DNA of 64,000 bases from Pseudomonas sp. (lineage in GTDB: Bacteria; Pseudomonadota; Gammaproteobacteria; Pseudomonadales; Pseudomonadaceae): NCBI GenBank assembly GCA_007713455.1, contig VMRT01000016.1, positions 124,001-188,000 on the forward strand, read 5' to 3'. The notes beneath the pieces are model-generated. The model was given only the letters and a program-made list of their open reading frames with translations, was not told where the DNA came from and ran no database searches. Of this stretch, positions 54,387-61,766 are shown one piece after another; positions within the stretch are counted from its first letter, which is position 1; each line of letters starts with the position of its first letter. Made by a program: the position numbers and the translations under genes.

Positions 54387-54457
54387 GTGAATCGCCTCGT
54401 AATGATTTACACCGAAGCCCTGACGTTGCTGCGTCGGGGCTTTTTCTTGTCCGGCAC

Positions 54458-54604
54458 TCATGCCACCTCCTGCTGCTTTCTGACCTGCTCCAACCGATAC
54501 ACGATTTCCGCGTTCTGGCTTCGGCAATTCGCCTTCGCTTGGCCCTCTAGCCAGAGCTTCAGCTCTAACGGCATCCTGATTTTGATCTGCGGGTCGTTTC
54601 TCAA
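54458..54604 (-). CDS. arc: Arc-like ribbon-helix-helix repressor, 48 aa, TTG start
   Basis: A 48-aa ORF found by direct reading. It starts at TTG (54602-54604) after a near-perfect GGAGG ribosome site 8 bases upstream. Its N-terminal strand (DPQIKIRMPLELKLWLEG) and helix pattern NCRSQNAEIVYRLEQV match the Arc/MetJ ribbon-helix-helix fold. P22 Arc is 53 aa and also lies just before ant. The stop overlaps a possible ant ATG as ATGA. A homologous, larger protein of the same fold is encoded divergently at 54698. Confidence 0.85.
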   Translation of the reverse strand: MRNDPQIKIRMPLELKLWLEGQAKANCRSQNAEIVYRLEQVRKQQEVA

Positions 54605-54622
54605 TTGCCCTTCCTCCGATGG

Positions 54623-54633
54623 ACCTTTTAGGT
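54623..54633. promoter_or_regulatory. Operator-like palindrome 1
   Basis: ACCTTTTAGGT, perfect ACCT/AGGT arms with a 3-base centre. It lies just after the likely start site of the minus-strand (arc) transcript. Confidence 0.7.
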
Positions 54634-54648
54634 TTTAGCGGATACTGA

Positions 54649-54659
54649 ACCTGTTAGGT
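54649..54659. promoter_or_regulatory. Operator-like palindrome 2
   Basis: ACCTGTTAGGT, perfect arms, 26 bases from site 1 centre to centre. It lies inside the spacer of the minus-strand (arc) promoter, so a bound repressor would block it. Confidence 0.75.
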
Positions 54660-54672
54660 CCGTTGCGTCAAC

Positions 54673-54683
54673 ACCTTTTTGGT
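54673..54683. promoter_or_regulatory. Operator-like palindrome 3
   Basis: ACCTTTTTGGT, one mismatch from the consensus, 24 bases from site 2. It lies inside the spacer of the plus-strand promoter. Confidence 0.65.
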
Positions 54684-54697
54684 CCTAGATTGCACGC

Positions 54698-55159
54698 ATG
54701 AAACAGACAGACCCCCAATTCAAGCTGCGCATCCCTCCAGAGGTGAAAGCGGCGCTTGATGTAGCCTCCAAATCCAGCCATCGGTCACTGAACGCCGAGA
54801 TTGTCGCGCGCCTGCAGGCCACCATTCACCTCGATGAGTACATGGCCGAGATCAAAGCCGGAACCTTCGCAGAGGCGCTAGCCCTGCTGGAATCCGTGGT
54901 CGGCGATAACGACCGCATGACAGCCAGCGGCGAGCAGACCTACGGCACTGCCTATTCGATGCTCGACCAGTTGCTCGAGGAGAAGCTGGCGCCGATCCGC
55001 GAAACGCTGCTCCAGGTGAAAAGCTACGAGAAGCGAGGCGACAAACCCTCCCCCACAGCCAAGAAGCCCATCCGCAAACGTGCCCGCCCGCTGGGCATGG
55101 ACCAGGCTGAATGGGATGCCCAACGCGCAGCTACCGAGAGCACCAAGCCGGACGACTGA
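54698..55159 (+). CDS. Arc/Mnt-like ribbon-helix-helix repressor with C-terminal extension
   Basis: A 153-aa protein. The N-terminal about 45 residues form an Arc-type domain (DPQFKLRIPPEVKAALDVAS then RSLNAEIVARLQATIHL) strongly similar to the divergent 48-aa protein. The C-terminal about 100 residues, probably helical with a basic, proline-containing tail (KKPIRKRARPLGMDQAEW), may be for oligomerisation, as in Mnt. No ribosome site lies upstream and the predicted promoter would place the start site at the ATG, suggesting leaderless translation, as for lambda cI from pRM. It runs opposite to the late operon. Confidence 0.85.
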   Translation: MKQTDPQFKLRIPPEVKAALDVASKSSHRSLNAEIVARLQATIHLDEYMAEIKAGTFAEALALLESVVGDNDRMTASGEQTYGTAYSMLDQLLEEKLAPIRETLLQVKSYEKRGDKPSPTAKKPIRKRARPLGMDQAEWDAQRAATESTKPDD

Positions 55160-55183
55160 TGCGCCCGGCCAGCGCGGAGCCGA

Positions 55184-55975
55184 TTAAGCCACCGCCGTGT
55201 TCTGCACTTCCCACTGCCACATGGCGGCTTCGTCGGCGTCCATGATGTTCGGGTCGGCCAGTAGCTTGATCTGCACGGGGATGGTGCCGAACTCTGCCCC
55301 CTGGTTCAGCGGCACACCGCCGTTGAGGGCGATCTTGCAGTAGAAGCACTGGATGCGGCGCTTCTCGCCGTTGCCGCCTTCGTTGGTCTGGCCGGTCATC
55401 ACGCGGTAGAACTTCTGCCCGGTGGTGAATGGCTTGATGACATCCACGGTCGGGTAGCTGTAGTCCACCAGGATCGGCAGGCTGCGCAGCTCACCTTCCG
55501 GCGGAGTGGTGGCGGCGATGGCGGCGGCCAGCGGCCCGCCCGGCAGAATGCGAATGCCGTAGGGGCCGACCGCGTAGTCCACGTTGCGGGCATAGGTGGT
55601 CGCCCCGTCCTCGCTGGTCACCGCAGTGACTTCAAGCGGGATGTTGGCCAGCATGATGGCGCGATCGATATAGGCAGCATGCTCCTCACCCGCTACCGAG
55701 CCGCTCGGCACCTGGGTGACGGAACCGTACATGGCAATAGCGGCGGCGCGAGGGCTGAAGGAGACCGCCTCGCCGGTCAGGTTGATTTCGCTGGTGGAGG
55801 TCACGCTGTCCAGCGGCGGCAGCCCGATACGGGTCGGGTCATTGATGGTGATTTCGGTCGTGGTCGGTTCAGCGGTAACGTTCTGCAGCTTGAACACTTC
55901 CTCGAAGTTCCAGTTCGGCCACGCGGAGACGAAGATCGGGCCGCGGAACAGCTGGGTGTAGTTCATCAGACTCAT
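55184..55975 (-). CDS. Major tail tube protein
   Basis: A 263-aa protein after the connector and tail-completion genes, in the standard position for the tail tube. The N-terminus MNYTQLFRGPIFVSAWPNWNF contrasts with a beta-rich body (ITINDPTRIGLPPLD, SEINLTGEAVSFSP) typical of tube proteins. Normal length is 200-260 aa. Expected to be the most abundant tail protein. Confidence 0.8.
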   Translation of the reverse strand: MSLMNYTQLFRGPIFVSAWPNWNFEEVFKLQNVTAEPTTTEITINDPTRIGLPPLDSVTSTSEINLTGEAVSFSPRAAAIAMYGSVTQVPSGSVAGEEHAAYIDRAIMLANIPLEVTAVTSEDGATTYARNVDYAVGPYGIRILPGGPLAAAIAATTPPEGELRSLPILVDYSYPTVDVIKPFTTGQKFYRVMTGQTNEGGNGEKRRIQCFYCKIALNGGVPLNQGAEFGTIPVQIKLLADPNIMDADEAAMWQWEVQNTAVA

Positions 55976-55998
55976 GGGGTTCTCCTGGCCTGCGGCCG

Positions 55999-56433
55999 TC
56001 AGTTGTAGCTCTCGACGTACAGCACGCCGATGATGAGGGTGATGCTGTGGGTGGTTTCGCCAGAGCTGGCGAATCGAAATTCGGCCTGGTCGTCTTCTTC
56101 CAGTAGCCCGGGGAATTTGCGTTCGGGCTGGTCCTGGCCAAAGCCGAGCGCACGAAGGATGTCGACGTGCACGGCCGAAAGCGCCGCCTCATCCGCGCTT
56201 TTGGAGAACTGGACTTCGATCTCATAGGTGCGCACCCGCGTCGCTTGCACTCCGGCCGCGCTGGTCTTGGCGTCGTGCTGCGGGCGGATTAGCGCGAGTG
56301 GCAGCGGCGCCTTGTCTGTAGGTTTTTCCGTCGGGCCGTAAACGCGCTGGAGTTCGGTGTGGAAGCCGTTGGCGGGCTTGATCTGTTCAAGCCGGGAGCG
56401 CAGGCCCTGGCTGATATCGCTGGCCTTGGTCAT
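55999..56433 (-). CDS. Tail terminator / tail completion protein
   Basis: A 144-aa protein at the tail-terminator position (between the HK97 gp10-like protein and the tube). It contains TYEIEVQFSKSADEAAL and ILRALGFGQ segments resembling the mixed alpha/beta fold of lambda gpU-type terminators. Its ATG at 56431-56433 overlaps the previous stop. The longer frame upstream is a shadow. Confidence 0.7.
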   Translation of the reverse strand: MTKASDISQGLRSRLEQIKPANGFHTELQRVYGPTEKPTDKAPLPLALIRPQHDAKTSAAGVQATRVRTYEIEVQFSKSADEAALSAVHVDILRALGFGQDQPERKFPGLLEEDDQAEFRFASSGETTHSITLIIGVLYVESYN

Positions 56434-56990
56434 CGCGCCCCCTTTGCAATCTCTCGCCTGATCCGCTTCTCGAATTCCTGCTGGAGGAAGATGTTCGTCC
56501 AGCGGATCGTTTGGCCATCGGTGAGTTGCTTGAACCAGTACGCCACCGATGGGCCAAGCGCTGGAGACAAGAAGCCTTTCGCCGCACCACGTACCTTGAT
56601 ACGCGTGCTCCAAGGCATTCGGCTGAAGCTCGACGGGTTAACGAAGCCAGCGGCAACCTTGTGCCCTTTCGGACCCTTGACCCATATCCGCGCCCGCGTT
56701 TCGCTGATCTTGCTGTAGCCCCAGCCGAGATACCGCGTTACCGGCACACCGGAGCTGGACGGGATGATTCGGGCGTTGGTAAGCCGGCCACGCGCCCGCT
56801 TCACGCGCAGTGCGCGGCGGCTGTAAACCGGCATCAGCGAGCCGCGCAGAGGGTTCACATAACGAACTGTGCGCGCCTTTGTTGCAGTAGTGTTCAGCGC
56901 ACCGCGCAGCACCGGATCAACCTGCCGACTGACCGCCGCAAGCCGTGCGCGCGCCATCTCCAAGCCGGTAATCTTGACCGAAACCTGCAT
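56430..56990 (-). CDS. HK97 gp10-like minor tail / head-tail protein
   Basis: A 186-aa basic protein with many Arg and Lys, starting at ATG 56988-56990 (MQVSVKITGLEMARARLAAVS). This resembles the HK97 gp10-like family (VKGLEELLRALA-type start followed by basic helices). It overlaps the previous gene by one base and the next by four. Confidence 0.75.
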   Translation of the reverse strand: MQVSVKITGLEMARARLAAVSRQVDPVLRGALNTTATKARTVRYVNPLRGSLMPVYSRRALRVKRARGRLTNARIIPSSSGVPVTRYLGWGYSKISETRARIWVKGPKGHKVAAGFVNPSSFSRMPWSTRIKVRGAAKGFLSPALGPSVAYWFKQLTDGQTIRWTNIFLQQEFEKRIRREIAKGAR

Positions 56991-57538
56991 CAGACCTTCT
57001 CCAGCCAAAGCCCACGCACGACGCCGTCGTCCGAATCGTCGGCATAGGCGATCACGTTGTACAGCGCGCCACCAACCACCAGTTGGTCATCAGGTTGCGG
57101 GCGACCGACCTCGATCAGCGCCACCTCGGCGCGGGTTCGGTAGTCGGTGGTTTGGCCCATTTCATCGCGATAGGGCGCCTCATGCGTCAGGTGGACGCGA
57201 CAGGGAGCTGGAACGCCCTCGAGTGGCCTGTACTCACCCGGGGTACCGGCCAGCTCGCTGCAGGTGATGACCACCTCGGCGCGCTGGCCCGTGAAGTCCC
57301 GGACGTCATCAATAAGCAGCAGCCTGTCGGCAGTGCGCACGTAGCGGCCGGCGCGCAGGCCATCGTCCCACCAGGCTCTGACGGTGACCTTGGCCGGTGC
57401 ACGTAGCCCGGTGGGCGCTGGCGGCTCGGCGCTCTCCTTCGAGCGAATACCGACCCAGAGCCAGTCGAGAACGCGCTGCCGCAGTTGGCCGTCCAGCTCC
57501 ACCAGGTCAGCCGGGGTATTGAGGTTGCCAGAGCGCAT
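56990..57538 (-). CDS. Head-tail joining protein
   Basis: A 182-aa protein. The C-terminal two thirds contain YRTRAEVALIEVG and VVGGALYNVIAYA segments that look like the beta-barrel of head-closure (SPP1 gp16 / lambda FII-like) proteins. The position between connector and gp10-like genes fits. Family assignment is by order and general pattern. Confidence 0.7.
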   Translation of the reverse strand: MRSGNLNTPADLVELDGQLRQRVLDWLWVGIRSKESAEPPAPTGLRAPAKVTVRAWWDDGLRAGRYVRTADRLLLIDDVRDFTGQRAEVVITCSELAGTPGEYRPLEGVPAPCRVHLTHEAPYRDEMGQTTDYRTRAEVALIEVGRPQPDDQLVVGGALYNVIAYADDSDDGVVRGLWLEKV

Positions 57539-57865
57539 TCAGACCCCCAGGTTGATTCGGTACGGATACAGCAGGTTCTGCCAGGTGGGCATGAGCGTGT
57601 AGATGGTGCCCACCACTGCCGCCTCGCGGTTGGCATAGAGCTCGGCGGCGCCGATCAGGATCGCCGCACGCACGCTGGCAGGCACCGCTGCATAAACAGG
57701 TTCGCCGACCTCTGGCTGCACGTCAGCAAGCCAGGGAATCGGGCGGTTGAGAAACTGGCTGGCCTGCTCGATTGCGGCATCCAGCTTGAGTTGCAGATCA
57801 GCATCCTCACGCCCGTGCCGAATCCGCAGGTGGAGCTTGAGGTCATCGAGGGTTGGCGCGGGCAT
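57539..57865 (-). CDS. HK97 gp6-like head-tail connector
   Basis: A 108-aa helical protein starting MPAPTLDDLKLHLRIRHGREDADL, the hallmark pattern of gp6-like connectors (LDDLKxHLRI..DEDxxL). It is one base after the previous gene boundary and follows the Ala-rich repeat protein. It should form the ring under the portal. Confidence 0.85.
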   Translation of the reverse strand: MPAPTLDDLKLHLRIRHGREDADLQLKLDAAIEQASQFLNRPIPWLADVQPEVGEPVYAAVPASVRAAILIGAAELYANREAAVVGTIYTLMPTWQNLLYPYRINLGV

Positions 57866-57880
57866 GGGATGCTTCCTTGG

Positions 57881-58288
57881 TTACTTCGCCGCCTTGCCAG
57901 CGGTCGACTTGTCGGCGGTGGCTTGGTCAGCGGCGGCCTTTTCGGCAGCAGCCTTGTCAGCAGCGGCTTGGTCAGCGGCAGCCTTGTCGGCAGCAGCCTT
58001 GTCAGCAGCGGCTTGGTCAGCGGCGGCCTTGTCAGCGGCAGCCTTGTCGGCAGCAACCTTCTCAGCAGCGGCTTGGTCAGCGGCAGCCTTGTCGGCAGTG
58101 GCCTTCTCAGCAGCGGCTTGGTCAGCAGCGGCCTTGTCAGCGGCAGCCTTTTCGGCCTTCGCATCGATGACCTCGGCATAGTCCTTCTTGACCAACTGCT
58201 TGCCGTGCACGTCGGTGGTATCGAAGGTTTTACCGGGGTCCACGACAGCACCGCCGATATACAGCGGTTTGAGTGCTTTGAGCTTCAT
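57881..58288 (-). CDS. Short prophage protein with Ala-rich pentapeptide repeats
   Basis: A 135-aa protein. The first 44 residues form a small domain (MKLKALKPLYIGGAVVDPGK) found in other phage proteins at this gene position. The rest is about 17 tandem copies of a five-residue unit such as KAAAD, QAAAD or KAAAE (residues about 45-130), then a short tail. A helical, charged rod is expected. The 15-bp DNA units make length changes by slippage likely. Function is unknown, but capsid-adjacent position suggests a virion decoration or scaffolding role. Confidence 0.75.
   Translation of the reverse strand: MKLKALKPLYIGGAVVDPGKTFDTTDVHGKQLVKKDYAEVIDAKAEKAAADKAAADQAAAEKATADKAAADQAAAEKVAADKAAADKAAADQAAADKAAADKAAADQAAADKAAAEKAAADQATADKSTAGKAAK
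57901..58153. repeat. Tandem 15-bp repeat within coding sequence
   Basis: About 17 near-identical 15-bp units such as gcagccttgtcggca and gcggcttggtcagcg alternate across this interval. They encode KAAAD/QAAAD units on the minus strand. Because the units are coding and have no spacers, this is not a CRISPR array. Confidence 0.9.
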
Positions 58289-58349
58289 GGGGCGTTCTCC
58301 ATGGCTGCCGCCTTGCGACGACAGCCATCAGTAGACGGTTCGCCCAGCC

Positions 58350-59564
58350 TTACGGGGCCGGAACGGTGAAGGTGCCGAAGATGAACGCCTCTGGCCGCTT
58401 GACGGCGAGCGCGAGGCGCTCCTCGCAGCGGATCGAGATCATGTTCTTCTCGAAGTCGTCGGCGTTCTCGGTGGAGATCACCACGTTGGCGTCCTCGCGA
58501 TCGAAGATCTGCGCGCCGGTCTGGAAAGCGCCGGTGAGGAACTTGCCCTGGAAGGCGGCGATTTCGGTCGATACCACCGGCAGGCCCCACAGCGTCGGGC
58601 CAACCACGCCCAACGGGTTGCCGATGATGTAACGGCCCAGGCTGTCCTTGGTCAGCTCGATCTTCGCCCAGTCGGTGAAGTGCAGCACATGCCCGCTGGC
58701 CGGCAGGCGCGCCACCTGAGCCTGCAGCATCGCCAAGCGCAGCTCGTCGATCTGGGTCATGTCGGCCGGCGCGAACGCAGCGGAGAACGCGCTGGCCTGC
58801 GGCACGATGCCGTCCAGGTGTGCACCGGTACCGTCACCGAACAGAATCTCCTGCTCTTCGACGTACTTCAGGCCGTAGCGCATTTCAGCATCGACGGTCG
58901 ACTGCAGCTGGGCGAAGTCGTCGAGGATCTGCTTGGACGCTTTGAACATGTGCGCGATGGTGGTCACCGGCGTGATCTTGGTGTCGAAGCTGATGTTGCT
59001 GTACGGCTTGGCAGTGTTCTCCGCCACCACGGCAGCGGCATTGGTGAAGCCGGTCTGCTGCACCCAGAAGATCGCAGGCGAGGTGGTGCGCCCGGTCGCG
59101 ATGAGGTCGCGAATGAACAGGCGCTGCTTGGGCATGATGTCGATGCCCGGCAGGCGCTGCGGCTCGACCACGCCTTCGGCCACGTCGACGCTGAGCAGCG
59201 CGGCGTTCACCGGCACGCTGATGCGGCGGTTGCCCTGGACGCTCTTGGCGAATTCCTTGAGCGCCTCGCTCTTGATGACTTCGGCGCCTACGGTGGTCCG
59301 CTGCGACGCGGAGGCCTGCGCAGGAATGCGTGCGAACTCCTGTTCCAGCTCGCCGAGCTGGGCCTTGAGTTGTTTCTCGGCATCGGTCAGCGAGTTGAAC
59401 TTGAGAGCCAGCTCGTCAACCGTCGCCTTGGTTTCGGCAGACAGGTTGCCAGCCTTCTTGGCTTCATCGAGAGCCGACTCGGCTTTCTTGCTGAAATCGC
59501 TGGAGGCACGCTCCAGCTCGGCGCTGACTTTTTTCAGGAGTTCAGCAGTAGAGGAATCAGTCAT
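58350..59564 (-). CDS. Major capsid protein, HK97 family
   Basis: A 404-aa HK97-fold capsid protein. The first about 95 residues are a coiled coil (KKVSAELERASSDFSKKAE, then EKQLKAQLGELEQEFARI), the delta domain removed by the protease. The mature part shows the usual RTTSPAIFWVQQTGFTNAAA, KASKQILDDFAQLQS and WGLPVVSTEIAAFQGKFLTG pattern. It follows the ClpP-like protease by 12 bases. Confidence 0.93.
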   Translation of the reverse strand: MTDSSTAELLKKVSAELERASSDFSKKAESALDEAKKAGNLSAETKATVDELALKFNSLTDAEKQLKAQLGELEQEFARIPAQASASQRTTVGAEVIKSEALKEFAKSVQGNRRISVPVNAALLSVDVAEGVVEPQRLPGIDIMPKQRLFIRDLIATGRTTSPAIFWVQQTGFTNAAAVVAENTAKPYSNISFDTKITPVTTIAHMFKASKQILDDFAQLQSTVDAEMRYGLKYVEEQEILFGDGTGAHLDGIVPQASAFSAAFAPADMTQIDELRLAMLQAQVARLPASGHVLHFTDWAKIELTKDSLGRYIIGNPLGVVGPTLWGLPVVSTEIAAFQGKFLTGAFQTGAQIFDREDANVVISTENADDFEKNMISIRCEERLALAVKRPEAFIFGTFTVPAP

Positions 59565-59576
59565 GGTTTTCTCCGT

Positions 59577-60452
59577 TTACTGGGTAGCGGCTGCCGTGAA
59601 ACGCGCCAGGGCGCGCTGCAAGTCGGCGATGGGTTCGGCCAGGTCGGCCGGGGTGTCGGCAGCGTCACGCGTACCGTGGCTGGCAGCGCTGGGCGTACCG
59701 GCCTTGAGTTGTTGCAGCAGCGACCGGCGCTCACTGCGCGGCATGCCCTGCTTGGCTAGAATCACGTCGAGCTTGTGCGCGGCGAACTGGCTGCCGCTGC
59801 GCGCCTTGGTGGATTCCTTCACGGAGTCGGAAGGCAGCAGCGAGTCAGCAAAGCCCTGTTCGACGGCGGCGCTGCCGTTGATCCAGGTTTCGCCATCCAT
59901 GAGCTTTTGCATGGCGGCAATGTCATCACCGGTGCGGGTGGCGTAGATGTCGGCCACCGCTTCGTCGAACGGCTCGAGCGTGTCGGCGAAGTCGCGGAAG
60001 TCGTGGCGGTTTCCCACGGCTCCAGCCCAGCAGTTGTGGATCATCAGGAAGCCGCTGCGGGCCACCTGGATGGTGTCGCCCGCCATCGCGATGATGGAGG
60101 CGGCCGACGCAGCCATGCCAAGCACCCGAACGGTGACGTGGCCCTTGTACTCGCGCAGTACGTTGTAGATGGCCAGGCCTTCGAACATGTCGCCGCCGGG
60201 CGAGTTGATGTTTACGGTGACGTCCGCGCCGGCCATCCCTTTGAGAATGCCGGTGATGCGCTTGGCGGTTACGCCCTCGCCGGTCCAGTAGTCGTAGCCG
60301 ATGGGGTCAAGCACGGAGATCGTGTTTTCTTCATCGTCCGCGGCCGCCAGGATGCTCGGGTTCCAGCGCTCCAGCGCTTGTGGGCGCAGGTCGAACGATA
60401 CGCCCGCGCACGGGCGCGCCTCCGGAGCAACCGGAAGGTTTCGGATGGTCAT
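59577..60452 (-). CDS. ClpP-like head maturation protease
   Basis: A 291-aa S14-type serine protease. The oxyanion region is INSPGGDMFEGLAIYN, the nucleophile is Ser116 in LGMAASAAS, and the catalytic histidine is His139 in FLMIHN. The C-terminal about 80 residues are a low-complexity tail. It cleaves the capsid N-terminal scaffold. It lies between portal and capsid genes, the standard order. Confidence 0.94.
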   Translation of the reverse strand: MTIRNLPVAPEARPCAGVSFDLRPQALERWNPSILAAADDEENTISVLDPIGYDYWTGEGVTAKRITGILKGMAGADVTVNINSPGGDMFEGLAIYNVLREYKGHVTVRVLGMAASAASIIAMAGDTIQVARSGFLMIHNCWAGAVGNRHDFRDFADTLEPFDEAVADIYATRTGDDIAAMQKLMDGETWINGSAAVEQGFADSLLPSDSVKESTKARSGSQFAAHKLDVILAKQGMPRSERRSLLQQLKAGTPSAASHGTRDAADTPADLAEPIADLQRALARFTAAATQ

Positions 60453-60455
60453 TGG

Positions 60456-61766
60456 TCAGTCTCCAGCTTGGCCGGCAGGCGGGTTCGAGGCGGGTGCGGT
60501 GTTGAGCCAGTTTTGCAAGGCTGCCCGTGCCTGCTCGCTGTCGGTGCGTTGCTGCCCGAGCTGGTCAAGAGGCATGAGGTTCGATTGCACGGTGTAGACA
60601 TCCCCGCCAGGGATCAGCGGTTGGTTCTCCAGGCGCGCAACGGTGTTGCGATTCATCCAGCCGTTTTGCAGGGCGCTGGCATACCACTCGCGCCGTGCAG
60701 CCAGATCCGCACGTAGAAGGCCTTCGACGGAGAACTCCGCATAGACGGTTTCCGCCTCGGCCTCTCCGATCAAGCAGCGGATGATTTCCTGCTCGATGTT
60801 GTCGAGTAGTGGACGCAGCGTGTTGGTGAGGAACTGAAGGTTCTGGCCCTCGACGCTGCTTGCCCAACTGCTCTGCTTGTCCGTATGGCCAACCATGAAC
60901 GGCGGTACGCGGAACCAGCGGCAGATTTCCTCGATCTGGAAGGCGCGCGTTTCCAGCATCTGCGCGGCTTCGGGGTTCATGGTGATGCCCTGGTACTTCA
61001 GCCCTGCCTCGAGCACCATCAGCTTGCCGGCGTTCTTCGATCCCGCGAAGGCGGCGAGGCTTTGCCGGAGCTGCTCGCGCTGCTCTGGCTTGAGCGCACC
61101 GCTTTCGTTGGTGAGCACGCCAGAAGCCTGCAGACCTTGTGCGAACACGCGAGCGGCGGCTTCGTCCGCTGACATGGCAGCGCCCAGCACCTCCCGCCCC
61201 GCCTTCACCGGCATGATCCCGCAGACCCCATCCAGGCCGAAGCCACGGATATGCATCAGGCTCTTCTCAGGGATCGGCCGGTCTGCTCCGTTCTCGTTGT
61301 AGATGTACTCCAGCCGGCCGTTGGGCTGTCGCTTGACGCGCATGTGCTGCGGCAGCAGCGGGACAAGCGCGACTATGCGACTGCCGATCAGCTTCTTCTC
61401 AACGAACGCGTTGCCGCGCAAGGCGAGGCTGGCGACGATCATCAGCATGAAGCGTCCGGGCGTCATTTCGGCGTTAGGGCTGATGCACAGCACCCGGTAG
61501 AGCGGGTGGTCGGTGGCGACCGTGCGGGAGCCATCCGGCTGCCGACGGTAGAGCTTGAGCGGCAAGGTGGACACTGTTTCGCTGAGCAATCGAACGCATG
61601 CCCAGACGGTGGACAGTTGCAGCGCGGCGTCCACGGTGACGCTCTTACCGCTCGTGGACTGGCCGAACCATTCCTCCCAGAACGTGCCGCTGGTGAGGCC
61701 GATCGGAACGCCCAGCCAATTGAGCAGGGCACTCTTCACGCGGCCTGGTTTCTTTTCGTTGGCCAT
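60456..61766 (-). CDS. Portal protein, HK97 family
   Basis: A 436-aa portal. Landmarks are LQLSTVWACVRLLSETVSTLPLKLYRR (with gaps), TPGRFMLMIVASLALRGNAF, and the FRVPPFMVGHTDKQSSW motif typical of HK97-type portals. It ends with a proline-containing tail. The ATG at 61764-61766 overlaps the terminase stop by one base. Confidence 0.94.
   Translation of the reverse strand: MANEKKPGRVKSALLNWLGVPIGLTSGTFWEEWFGQSTSGKSVTVDAALQLSTVWACVRLLSETVSTLPLKLYRRQPDGSRTVATDHPLYRVLCISPNAEMTPGRFMLMIVASLALRGNAFVEKKLIGSRIVALVPLLPQHMRVKRQPNGRLEYIYNENGADRPIPEKSLMHIRGFGLDGVCGIMPVKAGREVLGAAMSADEAAARVFAQGLQASGVLTNESGALKPEQREQLRQSLAAFAGSKNAGKLMVLEAGLKYQGITMNPEAAQMLETRAFQIEEICRWFRVPPFMVGHTDKQSSWASSVEGQNLQFLTNTLRPLLDNIEQEIIRCLIGEAEAETVYAEFSVEGLLRADLAARREWYASALQNGWMNRNTVARLENQPLIPGGDVYTVQSNLMPLDQLGQQRTDSEQARAALQNWLNTAPASNPPAGQAGD

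Larger units (their letters stand above)
54605..54697. promoter_or_regulatory. Divergent promoter region of the immI-like switch
   Basis: A 93-base gap between the two Arc-family genes. The minus-strand promoter is TTGACG (54671-54666), an 18-base spacer and CAGTAT (54647-54642). The plus-strand promoter is TTGCGT (54663-54668), a 17-base spacer and TAGATT (54686-54691). The two -35 boxes overlap face to face. The plus start site would fall at or next to the ATG at 54698, so that mRNA may be leaderless. Three operator-like palindromes lie in the same interval. Confidence 0.75.

Noticed and set aside
54411..54446. Hairpin with T run on the plus strand (AAGCCCTGAC/GTCGGGGCTTTTT) as a terminator
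   Set aside because: No plus-strand gene lies upstream to be terminated, and it may be inside the longer ant reading frame. It is noted only as a possible RNA structure.
57901..58153. Possible CRISPR-like array
   Set aside because: The 15-bp units are tandem, have no unique spacers and are in frame in a coding sequence with a ribosome start upstream.
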